A DNA stretch of 64,000 nucleotides, taken from Jiella endophytica (GTDB lineage Bacteria > Pseudomonadota > Alphaproteobacteria > Rhizobiales > Rhizobiaceae). How positions within the stretch are numbered: position 1 is the first letter of the stretch; the number at the start of each line of letters is the position of its first letter. Positions 57,112 to 63,996 of this stretch are shown in pieces. The position numbers and the translations under genes were made by a program. The stretch spans positions 372,001 through 436,000 of the forward strand of contig NZ_SOZD01000005.1 of the NCBI RefSeq assembly GCF_004519335.1, given 5' to 3'. The notes under the pieces are model-generated. The model had not been told where the DNA came from, made no database searches, and saw nothing but the letters and a program-made list of their open reading frames with translations.

Positions 57112-57299
57112 TTCCGCGCCTCCTTATAGGCCTCGACGTCGGCCGGATCGTAACGCCGGTGCTCGCGCTTCCGGCCGCGGCCGACATTGACGTAGGGTAT
57201 CAAGCCGTCATTGGTCAGCTCGCGCAAGTGGTCCTCGCAGATCGCCAGGCGCCGCGCCGCTTCCGACGGCTTGAGAAGATCGCAGTGCGCGTCAGCCAT
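56973..57299 (-). CDS. Excisionase-type helix-turn-helix protein
   Basis: 108 residues. Residues 8-65 are a winged-helix DNA-binding domain of the AlpA/excisionase kind: LLKPSEAARRLAICEDHLRELTNDGLIPYVNVGRGRKREHRRYDPADVEAYKEAR. The C-terminal 45 residues lie in the 139-bp overlap with int in another frame and are low-complexity Thr/Arg/Ser, so they may be dispensable. Its ATG overlaps the upstream gene by 8 bp. Placement just before int makes a recombination directionality factor most likely. Confidence 0.75.
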   Translation of the reverse strand: MADAHCDLLKPSEAARRLAICEDHLRELTNDGLIPYVNVGRGRKREHRRYDPADVEAYKEARKCRSTSVAVPTPIPTTSTIAVIDFQARRDARVVATRKNTSANSRRS

Positions 57300-57489
57300 G
57301 GCGCTTCATCGTTGTCTCGACGCTTCCATTCGTGGCGAGGGTCAGGAAGGCGAAGCCAAGCAGCGACCACCATCCCCAGTCAGCGAACGCGAGGCCAAGG
57401 ACAGTCCCTGCGGCGGCGAAGATGGCGGCGATGTTCTGGAGCTTCTGCCAGCGCCAGCAGCTCGCCAGCATGGCGTGGTGATCAGCCAT
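57292..57489 (-). CDS. Small membrane protein of the element
   Basis: 65 residues with two adjacent hydrophobic segments (LQNIAAIFAAAGTVLGLAFA and WWSLLGFAFLTLATN) flanked by His- and Lys/Arg-rich ends. No family recognised. It overlaps both neighbouring genes by 8 bp, so it is part of the early operon. Confidence 0.55.
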   Translation of the reverse strand: MADHHAMLASCWRWQKLQNIAAIFAAAGTVLGLAFADWGWWSLLGFAFLTLATNGSVETTMKRHG

Positions 57490-57679
57490 GGTGCGAGACC
57501 TCCGTCAGCGAGTGGTCGGGCCCGGTCAGCCGGGAGCCGCCGGAGGCCTGACAGACGGATGGCGCGTAGCCGGCAGTCGTAAGGGCCTCGTCGACGATGC
57601 GGGCGATGTCGTCGACCACCGTCTGGTCGTCGCGGTCATCCTCGACCACGATGGCGGCAGCGATCTGAAACAGCTTCAC
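57482..57679 (-). CDS. Hypothetical protein of the element
   Basis: 65 residues, soluble. An acidic helix-rich N-terminal part ([23 protein letters not shown]) precedes a Ser/Gly/His-rich tail. No family recognised. Overlaps the GapR-like gene by 4 bp (ATGA) and the next gene by 8 bp; only this coupling supports it. Confidence 0.5.
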   Translation of the reverse strand: MKLFQIAAAIVVEDDRDDQTVVDDIARIVDEALTTAGYAPSVCQASGGSRLTGPDHSLTEVSHHG

Positions 57680-58134
57680 CGGACGCTCCTTTCGCGCGCC
57701 GTCGCCTCGCCGACGGCCTTGCGGAACGTCGCCAGATCGACCGGCGGCGTCGTCACCTTTTCGCCATCGGCGCTAGTGAATGAGACCGACACGGTCGCCT
57801 CGTCTTCACGGCGGCGCCGTCCGGCTCCTGGCTTCGGTTCGCGACCCTTGCGCTGGATCGGCAACTCGTCGTCGCCGAAGGGAAGGTCGGGGTTCATGCC
57901 GAGGGCGGACAGGTAGAGGTCGAGAATCGCCTCCTGCTCCTGGCGCTCGTCGGCGTCCTGCTTGCGCAGCGAGATCACGCGGCGCAGGATCTTGGTGTCG
58001 AAGCCGTTGCCCTTGGCCTCGGCGTAGACGTCCTTGATGTCGTCGCCGATGGTCTTCTTCTCTTCCTCGAGCCGTTCGATCCGCTCGACGAAAGAGCGCA
58101 GCTGATCCTGCGCAACACCGTTCACATCACTCAT
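57676..58134 (-). CDS. GapR-family (DUF2312) protein with C-terminal extension
   Basis: 152 residues from the ATG at 58134. Residues 1-80 match GapR, the alphaproteobacterial DNA-clamping protein that recognises overtwisted [73 protein letters not shown]. The chromosomal protein is about 90 residues; here 70 more follow, including a basic [16 protein letters not shown] and a short [13 protein letters not shown] unit. It may shape element DNA or compete with host GapR. Coupled on both sides by ATGA overlaps. Confidence 0.85.
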   Translation of the reverse strand: MSDVNGVAQDQLRSFVERIERLEEEKKTIGDDIKDVYAEAKGNGFDTKILRRVISLRKQDADERQEQEAILDLYLSALGMNPDLPFGDDELPIQRKGREPKPGAGRRRREDEATVSVSFTSADGEKVTTPPVDLATFRKAVGEATARERSVR

Positions 58135-58817
58135 GCGGCGTCTCCTTCTGTGAGCCGGTTCGCTCGCGCTGCGGCGTCTGGGCAAAGGCGGGCAAGGGCG
58201 GTGGCGAAGCGCTCAGAGGCAATGCCGGGCCCGCGCCACGGGCGGATCATGCCGTCGCGCAGCGGTAGCGGCTTGACGTCCCTTGGGAGGTCCGGCCAGG
58301 CGGGTGAGAGCGAGTGGAGGTCGCGCTTCTCGGTGGCGAGCGCGCGCATGTCATAGAGCTTGACGAGAGCCCGCCCGCGATCGTCGATCGGCGGCAGCTG
58401 CGCCGCACGGTGGATCTCGGCGTCCAGCCGGTCCTCGATGCAGAGGCGAAGGGCTCGCCATCTTGCGATCTGCGCCTCGACGATGACGTCGGGCGTGCCG
58501 TTGGCCTCGGCCCGGCGGATCATCTCCGCCTCGACGGCCCGCCGCGCCGGCGTCGGGGTGTCGCCGAGATAGGCCTCATGCGCATCATGGAGCAGGCAAT
58601 AGGCGGCGAGCGTCGGGTCGCCGGTCTCGCTCTCGGCAGCCTCGGCCATCAGCACCGAGTGCTGTGCGACGGAATAGGGGGTGGCGGTCTGCCCGGCAAA
58701 GCGGGCGAGATGCGACAGGCCGTGCGCGATCTCGGATAGGAGATGCGCCGGCTCGATGCGCGGTGCCATCAGGTCGACGAGACGGCCGATGGCCGTGGGT
58801 GCAAAGGGGCCTGTCAC
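58131..58817 (-). CDS. HD-domain phosphohydrolase (YfbR-like)
   Basis: 228 residues from a GTG with GGAGGAG four bases upstream, a better start than the upstream ATGs, which are in shadow sequence. HD-superfamily metal ligands are visible: [13 protein letters not shown] (His53) and the HD pair His77-Asp78 in [20 protein letters not shown]. The pattern resembles YfbR-type 5'-deoxyribonucleotidases and related phage-borne phosphohydrolases. In phages such enzymes adjust nucleotide pools or counter nucleotide-signal defences; which applies here is unknown. Confidence 0.8.
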   Translation of the reverse strand: MTGPFAPTAIGRLVDLMAPRIEPAHLLSEIAHGLSHLARFAGQTATPYSVAQHSVLMAEAAESETGDPTLAAYCLLHDAHEAYLGDTPTPARRAVEAEMIRRAEANGTPDVIVEAQIARWRALRLCIEDRLDAEIHRAAQLPPIDDRGRALVKLYDMRALATEKRDLHSLSPAWPDLPRDVKPLPLRDGMIRPWRGPGIASERFATALARLCPDAAARANRLTEGDAA

Positions 58818-59038
58818 GAAGCTCCTCCGTCGCCTGCGGAAGGCGCGTCGTTCATTGCCTCGGCGAGTTCGGCGGCGATCGCCCGACGATCGCCCTCGAG
58901 GATGTTGAGAGCCCGTGCGATCTGCGGTGCCCAGTCGGCGCGCGCCGTCAGGCAGACGGTCTCGGTGACGCGGCCGTTCTCGATCAGGGCGACGCCGGGC
59001 GTCGCGTGGGGTGGGTGTGCTTCGAATCGGCGGGTCAC
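58814..59038 (-). CDS. Hypothetical protein of the element
   Basis: 74 residues from a GTG that overlaps the upstream stop (GTGA); the stop overlaps the GTG of the HD gene in the same way. The protein is a strand-rich N-terminus (GVALIENGRVTETVCLTARADW) and a helical region (APQIARALNILEGDRRAIAAELAEAMND). No family recognised. Confidence 0.6.
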   Translation of the reverse strand: MTRRFEAHPPHATPGVALIENGRVTETVCLTARADWAPQIARALNILEGDRRAIAAELAEAMNDAPSAGDGGAS

Positions 59039-59316
59039 TGCAGCGGACCTTTCTGCGAAGCCTCGCCGCCCTCGGCGATGGCGCCGGCGATCGCCTTGCG
59101 AAGGATGGCAAGCTCGGCGGCTGGCATGCCGGCCTCGGCAAGTCGGAAGAGCACGAGTTCGGTGATCGTGGCGCATCCAGCGACCATGATCGCCGCCCGC
59201 TCGCCCGCCGTTTCGCCGGCTTTCGCGCCGGCCAGGACGCTTTCTGCCGCGATGCTCAGGGCGCCCGAAGAGGTCTCGAGGAAACGATCGGCGAGGTCTT
59301 CCCGCGAAAGCGTCAT
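59035..59316 (-). CDS. Hypothetical protein of the element
   Basis: 93 residues, almost all helical and Ala-rich, without a membrane segment. It opens with LSREDLADRFLETSSGALSIAAE and ends AEGGEASQKGPLQ. No family recognised. ATGA-type overlaps on both sides support it as part of the early operon. Confidence 0.6.
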   Translation of the reverse strand: MTLSREDLADRFLETSSGALSIAAESVLAGAKAGETAGERAAIMVAGCATITELVLFRLAEAGMPAAELAILRKAIAGAIAEGGEASQKGPLQ

Positions 59317-59498
59317 GATGCGCCTCCAGCCCTGTCGCGCTTGACCTTGGAAATGACGGAGCCCTTGGGAGCAGCCTTCGCGGCGACCTTGCGGGCGGCC
59401 CCCGCCGTGGCGGCGGTGACGGTCTCGACGAGGCCGCCGATGAAATGGACGCGGAAGGTGCCGCCCTTGGTGCTGCGCCGGCTAGAACGGGCGGTCAT
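59313..59498 (-). CDS. Small basic hypothetical protein of the element
   Basis: 61 residues, strongly basic (about a quarter Lys/Arg) and Ala-rich, starting TARSSRRSTKGGTFRVHFIGG. It could bind nucleic acid. Overlaps its upstream neighbour by 17 bp and the downstream gene by 4 bp. No family recognised. Confidence 0.55.
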   Translation of the reverse strand: MTARSSRRSTKGGTFRVHFIGGLVETVTAATAGAARKVAAKAAPKGSVISKVKRDRAGGAS

Positions 59499-59814
59499 CG
59501 TCGACCTCCTCGTCCTCGCTGGTGATGGCCGGGCGATAGTCGACAGGCCGGACCGGTCGCGGATCAGCGCCGTAGCGCTCGCGGGCCGACCGTCGGGCGA
59601 TTTCCTCGGTGGTCGGGCGCAGGCTGTAGACCGCGCCACCGCCGTAATATTCGGTGACGTATTCCTCGCCGGCTTCGCCGACAGGAATGTCGACGCGCAG
59701 CATCTTTGATGCTGCTATCTCGACTTCCTTGACGAAGCCCGGGCGGACGCGATGGCCCATCAACTCGAGAATGGCCCAGCCCTCGAAGGCCGATGCGGTC
59801 GTTTCGGTGGTCAT
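59482..59814 (-). CDS. Conserved phage-type hypothetical protein
   Basis: 110 residues from the ATG at 59814. The sequence FEGWAILELMGHRVRPGFVKEVEIAASKMLRVDIPV, then VTEYYGGGAVYSLRPTTEEIAR, is a pattern I have met in early regions of alphaproteobacterial prophages, without a known function. The C-terminus is acidic (SEDEEVDDDRPF). Confidence 0.65.
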   Translation of the reverse strand: MTTETTASAFEGWAILELMGHRVRPGFVKEVEIAASKMLRVDIPVGEAGEEYVTEYYGGGAVYSLRPTTEEIARRSARERYGADPRPVRPVDYRPAITSEDEEVDDDRPF

Positions 59815-59960
59815 GACGCGGTCCCCCGATAGGCGACGAAGGCCTCCTGGCTGGCGCGGTCGATGGCGCCGGCCCGATCGGCGCCGGCCATGCAGCCGAC
59901 GGCGAAGAGGCAGGCGGCGGCAAGCAGCGCCGCAGCCTCGGTAAGCTGCCGGGTGCTCAT
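59811..59960 (-). CDS. Very small membrane or exported protein of the element
   Basis: 49 residues, below usual gene-calling limits. The ATG at 59960 overlaps the stop of the next gene upstream and its TGA overlaps the ATG at 59814, so it exactly fills a gap in an otherwise continuous overlapping operon. The N-terminus is hydrophobic (LTEAAALLAAACLFAVGCMAG), a membrane helix or signal peptide; AVGC is close to, but not, a perfect lipobox. Confidence 0.6.
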   Translation of the reverse strand: MSTRQLTEAAALLAAACLFAVGCMAGADRAGAIDRASQEAFVAYRGTAS

Positions 59961-60268
59961 GCGACCCGCCGTTCCGACACGCCATAGGCGAGCTGCCGGG
60001 CGATGCGGCCGTCGCGGGTGAGATCGTCGGGCGTGAAGCCGGCCTCGATCAGATCGGCGTCGGTGCAGGCGCCGGTCAGCGCTGCAATGTCGATCATCCT
60101 CGCGGCCATGCGCTCGGCGGATTCGGAGACGTCTGGAAAGGCTTTGTCTGCCCCGGCCTTAAGCTTCGCGGCGAGGCCGCTCGCTGGCGGGGACCCCGCA
60201 TCTGTCGGCAGATTGGAGCGGCGGGCGCGGGCGATCTCGGCCGGTGTGAGAGTACGAAACGCGATCAT
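59957..60268 (-). CDS. Hypothetical protein of the element
   Basis: 103 residues; the ATG at 60268 has GGAGG-CTGAGG upstream. Helical, with an opening FRTLTPAEIARARRSNLP and a closing CTDADLIEAGFTPDDLTRDGRIARQLAYG. The latter looks like a small helix-turn-helix-like motif but I cannot assign a family. Confidence 0.6.
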   Translation of the reverse strand: MIAFRTLTPAEIARARRSNLPTDAGSPPASGLAAKLKAGADKAFPDVSESAERMAARMIDIAALTGACTDADLIEAGFTPDDLTRDGRIARQLAYGVSERRVA

Positions 60269-60272
60269 CGCC

Positions 60273-60593
60273 TCAGCCTCCGATCACGGGAAGGCTGAGG
60301 ATGCCGGCGGCAAAGCCGAAGCCGATCAGCACCGCAGCGACGAGCGAGGCAGCGAAGAAGACCGCCATGAGAAATGCGTCGAGACGCCTGCGGGCCTCGC
60401 CGGCAGCAATCAGCTCGGTGCGGAGTGCCGCGTCGCCCTCGTCGAAGAAGCCGAAATGACGGCGGCTCACGGCCTGGGGATCGAAGTAGACGCCGCCCGA
60501 CGCCGCGCGGGGAGGACGCCCGGCGTCGGACGGCGCAGGCGCCGCCGTCTGGGAGGAGGAGGCGACGGCGGGTCTGAAGAGGGTAGTTCGCAC
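60273..60593 (-). CDS. First gene of the early operon; membrane-anchored hypothetical protein
   Basis: 106 residues from a GTG with TAGGAG seven bases upstream. A Ser/Ala/Pro-rich N-terminus is followed by a single C-terminal membrane helix (AVFFAASLVAAVLIGFGFAAG), with the soluble part probably cytoplasmic. Four bases separate it from the next gene. No family recognised. A repressor-type operator lies in its promoter. Confidence 0.6.
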   Translation of the reverse strand: MRTTLFRPAVASSSQTAAPAPSDAGRPPRAASGGVYFDPQAVSRRHFGFFDEGDAALRTELIAAGEARRRLDAFLMAVFFAASLVAAVLIGFGFAAGILSLPVIGG

Positions 60594-60626
60594 GAAAATG
60601 CTCCTATCGGAGGTTGATGGGAGGCA

Positions 60627-60655
60627 AAGCTAATGCGGTCTTTTGTCCGCGTCAA
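60627..60655 (-). promoter_or_regulatory. Promoter of the early operon with operator O1 in its spacer
   Basis: On the minus strand TTGACG (60655-60650) and TAGCTT (60632-60627) are spaced 17 bases; the spacer is almost exactly operator O1 (ATGCGGTC-TTTT-GTCCGC, 60633-60650). Transcription would begin about 60620, with the GTG of the first gene at 60593. A bound repressor would physically block polymerase. Confidence 0.6.
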
Positions 60656-60661
60656 GCTGAA

Positions 60662-60679
60662 ATGCGGTCAAACGTCCGC
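60662..60679. promoter_or_regulatory. Operator O2 of the element
   Basis: ATGCGGTC-AAAC-GTCCGC: same arms as O1 (29 bp away) and O3. Arms are near-palindromic (ATGCGGTC against ATGCGGAC). It lies between the early operon and the divergent WYL gene. I do not see a convincing promoter for WYL around it. Confidence 0.65.
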
Positions 60680-60735
60680 TTGTCGTCTCCGTTGCTTCGC
60701 GCGAGCCTTGCGAGTGCAGATTGTGGAGGCGGCGC

Positions 60736-61356
60736 ATGGATGTGGCGAAGCGGCTTGAGGATGCAATGGGGACGGGGGAGCTCGTCTCCATCCGGTATCA
60801 TGGCGGTAGTCAGCCGGGCGCGATCCGGGACATTGCTCCGCTGGCCATTGAGGGGACGAAGCTCCGGGCCCGATGTTACGCGTCCCACACCGTCAAGACG
60901 TTTTCGCTCGACAAGATCGAGCCGCTGCCGACACCGGCCCGCACGGCCGATCCCGCGCGCTGGCAGGCGGGATGGTTTCCAGACGTCGAGGGCGAGCCGG
61001 ATGCGGTTGAGGACATTTGCCCGGGTTCTCGCGAGCGATGGGCCGCACTCGGCTGGTCGGTGCGCGAGACGGCTGACGGATCGGGTTTCGCACTCCGCCT
61101 TCATCGCCCGAAAAAGCGAGGATCCGGCTTTCTCGCCGCGCCGTGCGTCGAATTGTGTTTCACGCCGATGCGCCGGCGCGTTGTCATGACCGGGGATGTC
61201 ACCGCGTCCGGGGCCGCCGTCCTCGTCGAGGTCGAGGATGGAGAAAGCGCGCGGCCGTGGCGGCTAAGGACGCGCAGCGACACGCGGACATGGAAGCATT
61301 ACGATAAGGCTGCGGCGGCTTTTCGAGAGGCGGCCGATCGCGGACCTGGCGCCTGA
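60736..61356 (+). CDS. Stand-alone WYL-domain protein
   Basis: 206 residues from the ATG at 60736 (GGAGG seven bases upstream). The first 50 residues after the start resemble a WYL beta-fold: ELVSIRYHGGSQPGAIRDIAPLAIEGTKLRARCYASHTVKTFSLDKIEPL. No helix-turn-helix is visible. The rest (PDVEGEPDAVEDICPGSRERWAALGWSVRETADG and on) resembles a second, diverged unit of unknown type. WYL domains sense nucleic acids or ligands and often regulate defence and phage systems. It is transcribed away from the early operon, with operators between. Confidence 0.7.
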   Translation: MDVAKRLEDAMGTGELVSIRYHGGSQPGAIRDIAPLAIEGTKLRARCYASHTVKTFSLDKIEPLPTPARTADPARWQAGWFPDVEGEPDAVEDICPGSRERWAALGWSVRETADGSGFALRLHRPKKRGSGFLAAPCVELCFTPMRRRVVMTGDVTASGAAVLVEVEDGESARPWRLRTRSDTRTWKHYDKAAAAFREAADRGPGA

Positions 61357-62169
61357 TCAGACGCCGAACAGCTCGTTCAGCGTCAGAACGCGATGCACCG
61401 CTTTGAGGTGGCGCGCGGAAAACTCGACCGTTGCGTCGGGGTTGAGCTTGCGGATGAACAGCTTGTCAGAGGTCGCGTGGTCATAGATGCCGACGAACGC
61501 CTCTACGCCACTGTGCTCGGCATATTGCGCCTGGACGACGACGGTGTCGCCCTGGCGGGGCGGCTTGTAGGGATGAACGAATCGGAGGTCGCCGGGCATG
61601 TGCGCCGGCACCATGGAGTTGCCGGCGACGTAGAAGGCGTAGGCCTCCGGCACCTGCATCAGGGCCGGCGGCCGCCGAACAAACTCGACGACGCGGCTCT
61701 CCATCTCGAAAGCGCCCTCGTGACGGACGGCAAGGGACGCAGCGGCAGTGCCATAGACCGGCATGTTCGGCGGCATGGCCTCTCGCATCTGGTCGAGATT
61801 AACCGAAGCGATCGGCAAAACCTCTGAGAGCGGGCGTCCGGCTTCAGCCTGTGATCCCCTATCTTCCGACTTCTCAGATGCTTGAACACCAGGCGTCTTC
61901 TCGCCGCGACCCCATCGCAGCCATTCGAACGTCGTCTCCAGTCCGTTCGCAAGTTTCTGCAAGTTGTCTGTGTGCGGTACTTGGCCGGGTCGGCGCAGCG
62001 TGTTGCGCACAAAGTCCCGCGAGAGTCCGCTCCGAATTGCGGCGGCGTTGGCGCTCAGGCCAAGGTCGGCCAAGCGCTCGCTGATCCGCGCATGCAGCGC
62101 CTCGGCGGTGTGATTGTTTGTCGCATCAGCCATGTCGCGGACAATAATCCGCGCGAGCGCCGAAGTCAT
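61357..62169 (-). CDS. Phage repressor: HTH plus S24 (LexA-like) peptidase domain
   Basis: 270 residues from the ATG at 62169 (an ATG at 62133 is an alternative). The N-terminal HTH (LSANAAAIRSGLSRDFVRNTLRR, about residues 38-60) precedes a linker and an S24 domain. The catalytic Ser185 is in FYVAGNSMVPAHMPGD. At the usual Ala-Gly cleavage site, PVYGTAAAS (137-145) lacks the Gly. Near the catalytic Lys, FIRKL places Arg240 then Lys241. It probably binds the ATGCGGTC-type operators and maintains lysogeny. Confidence 0.85.
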   Translation of the reverse strand: MTSALARIIVRDMADATNNHTAEALHARISERLADLGLSANAAAIRSGLSRDFVRNTLRRPGQVPHTDNLQKLANGLETTFEWLRWGRGEKTPGVQASEKSEDRGSQAEAGRPLSEVLPIASVNLDQMREAMPPNMPVYGTAAASLAVRHEGAFEMESRVVEFVRRPPALMQVPEAYAFYVAGNSMVPAHMPGDLRFVHPYKPPRQGDTVVVQAQYAEHSGVEAFVGIYDHATSDKLFIRKLNPDATVEFSARHLKAVHRVLTLNELFGV

Positions 62170-62184
62170 GCGGACGATCGCCCG

Positions 62185-62213
62185 TTGACTATGCGGTCAA
62201 ATGTCCGCATATT
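62185..62213 (+). promoter_or_regulatory. Promoter of the Cro-position gene with operator O3 in its spacer
   Basis: TTGACT (62185-62190) and CATATT (62208-62213) are exactly 17 bases apart, and the spacer plus one base is operator O3 (ATGCGGTC-AAAT-GTCCGC, 62191-62208; symmetry extends two more bases to AT). Transcription would start about 62220, which is the ATG of the next gene. A lone half-site ATGCGGAC lies at 62168-62175, over the repressor start codon. Confidence 0.65.
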
Positions 62214-62219
62214 GCCCGC

Positions 62220-62636
62220 ATGATGACCCTCCGCGAACAACTCATTCATGTGGCTGACCGCTACTGCCAGGCTGTTGGCCTGTCGCGAGCCCGCGTCTCG
62301 ACCATTGTCCTTGGCCGAGGTTCGAAGCTCGACGACCTCGCGCGGGGCGGAGATGTGACCACTCGCATTTTCGAGCAGGCGGTCAGCTGGTTCTCCGCCA
62401 ATTGGCCCGACGGCACCGACTGGCCGAATGGCATCGCACGACCTGCGCCGCAGCCTCAGGCCAGCGCGGGTGTCGTTGGCAGGGATGAGGCGGGCGCGGG
62501 TTCTCTGCCAGCGAAGAGCGACGCGAGTGAGCTTAAGGGCGGGGCAGACAACGATCATGGCGGCGAAAATGCGGCAGATCGGCTGACGGCGCATCGGCAA
62601 TGTGCCGGCGGTTTTGCCGACGAGGCGACACGATGA
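62220..62636 (+). CDS. Cro-position DNA-binding protein of the element
   Basis: 138 residues from ATGATG; the first ATG lies at the predicted transcription start, so the message may be leaderless. The N-terminal 60 residues (LREQLIHVADRYCQAVGLSRARVSTIVLGRGSKLDDLARGGDVTTRIFEQAVSWFSANWPDG) look like a small helix-turn-helix protein. The C-terminal half is low-complexity. Its place opposite the repressor, sharing O3, is that of cro. Confidence 0.65.
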   Translation: MMTLREQLIHVADRYCQAVGLSRARVSTIVLGRGSKLDDLARGGDVTTRIFEQAVSWFSANWPDGTDWPNGIARPAPQPQASAGVVGRDEAGAGSLPAKSDASELKGGADNDHGGENAADRLTAHRQCAGGFADEATR

Positions 62637-63127
62637 GGCCGCAGAAGCCTCGTCGTGGTGCGCATGCGGCGCTCGCCGCAGCTGTCGCGGAGATCGGCGA
62701 AAGCGCGCGGGGCGAGCCGCAGCTCGGCATGGCGGAGGTTGCCGCCTTCCTGTCCGTCTCCGAGGGCACGCTCTACAAGGCGCTCGATCCCGACCAGGCA
62801 GGTGAATTCTCCTATGTGCGCGCGCGGCAGATCACCGAGCGCTACGGCTGCACGGCTCTTGCCGAAGACATGGCCATGGCCGCGGGCGGCATCTTCGTCC
62901 GGCTGACCGGCGAGAAGGTCGGGAGTGCCCGCTACATGAAGACGATCGCCGAGATCGGCGAAAGCATCCACGCCGTCGTCCGGAACATCGCCACCGCCGC
63001 CGAAGACGGGCGCATCGAAGCGGTTGAGGTGAGGGCGCTGCGCATGCGGGAAAGCATCGCGGCGGCGCTCGTCGTCCTCGTCACCCACGACCTGCACCTC
63101 AAGCAGATCCTGGAGGCGGGCGAATGA
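62633..63127 (+). CDS. CII-like regulatory protein
   Basis: 164 residues. Its ATG overlaps the previous stop (ATGA) after a GAGGCG site. The pattern AHAALAAAVAEIGESARGEPQLGMAEVAAFLSVSEGTLYKALDPDQAGEFSYVRARQITERYG, then AEDMAMAAGGIFVRLTG, resembles the phage CII/regulatory protein family with a poor helix-turn-helix; a long C-terminal helix region follows. The role is inferred from position and this resemblance. Confidence 0.65.
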   Translation: MRPQKPRRGAHAALAAAVAEIGESARGEPQLGMAEVAAFLSVSEGTLYKALDPDQAGEFSYVRARQITERYGCTALAEDMAMAAGGIFVRLTGEKVGSARYMKTIAEIGESIHAVVRNIATAAEDGRIEAVEVRALRMRESIAAALVVLVTHDLHLKQILEAGE

Positions 63128-63188
63128 GCGGCCAAGCTCGTCAGGTTCGGGCTGCGCGGCGTCATGAGCGCTTCGCAACGCTCCAAAT

Positions 63189-63217
63189 GGAGCCGACTTG
63201 TCTATCGAGACGGCTCC
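63189..63217 (+). terminator. Hairpin after the CII-like gene
   Basis: GGAGCCG (63189-63195) pairs with CGGCTCC (63211-63217), with an inner GTCT/AGAC stem. It lies 62 bp after the CII-like stop and overlaps the 3' end of the convergent gene. No T-run. Confidence 0.35.
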
Positions 63218-63996
63218 TGAATAATGAGCAAAGTTTCGTCGCCGTTTGCAGCGAAGTCGATCCAATAGAGGTCGTCAGTATCGCGAAAATCAAAGCGAAG
63301 GGTATTTGGAAACTCTCCTGCTACGAATTTCTCTCTGAATGCATTGGATATTGCGGGCATGCTCTCATATCTTGTCGTGGGAATGTCTGTCATGACCTCT
63401 ATGCAACTGGACCGCAAAGCAAGGGTAGGGAGGCTTTTGCACGCAAGAAAGGATTGAGGGAACGTAACTATCCCCCCTTCAAAAGTTATATGCCAAACCC
63501 CGGCGATTGGATGCCATCTAGCATCTGGGTGTGTAGTCCCGAAAGCAAGACTCTTCATGGACGTTCTCCCAATTTTCGCGCCGCTCTCCATAGCCGAATA
63601 CATGTATTTCATTGCATAAGTATTATCACTGATACCTATCGACTGCATCTTGTCTGCAAGGAGATCCATCGCGATCTGCCAGTATCGAGTTTCGGGGGCT
63701 ACTATTATTCGCTGCAGAACTCGAATGGCGATTTCGATATCGGTCTTGCTTTCGGAATTGAGAAGATTCGCGCTGATTCGGAGATCTTCAAGATTCTGCT
63801 TCTCTTCAGATGCAAGTCTCTGAAGGCGTGTCTCCTTAATCTGGTCGGTCTGCCGATCGATTGCGTCACGCTGAGAATCGGCATGGCGACTAGCAATCGT
63901 GCCGCGCCACAAGACGGAGAAGGCGGTCACCAGGGCGCCAAGAAAGACCGAGACACGCCAAACGACGTCAAGGCGAAACCGCTCGTCCCCGTTCAC
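63202..63996 (-). CDS. Membrane-anchored hypothetical protein; 5' end may lie outside the window
   Basis: At least 264 residues. A GTG at 63996 is a possible start, but the frame is still open at the window edge. One N-terminal membrane helix (VSVFLGALVTAFSVLW) is followed by a coiled coil (SQRDAIDRQTDQIKETRLQRLASEEKQNLED) and then LRISANLLNSESKTDIEIAIRVLQRI, which recalls the segment just after the coiled coil in bacterial membrane-anchored pentapeptide-repeat proteins. The last 140 residues (AGVWHITFEGGIVTFPQ, TLRFDFRDTDDLYW) are unknown. The DNA is noticeably AT-richer than anything else in the window, so it was probably acquired separately. Confidence 0.65.
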   Translation of the reverse strand: MNGDERFRLDVVWRVSVFLGALVTAFSVLWRGTIASRHADSQRDAIDRQTDQIKETRLQRLASEEKQNLEDLRISANLLNSESKTDIEIAIRVLQRIIVAPETRYWQIAMDLLADKMQSIGISDNTYAMKYMYSAMESGAKIGRTSMKSLAFGTTHPDARWHPIAGVWHITFEGGIVTFPQSFLACKSLPTLALRSSCIEVMTDIPTTRYESMPAISNAFREKFVAGEFPNTLRFDFRDTDDLYWIDFAANGDETLLIIQEPSR

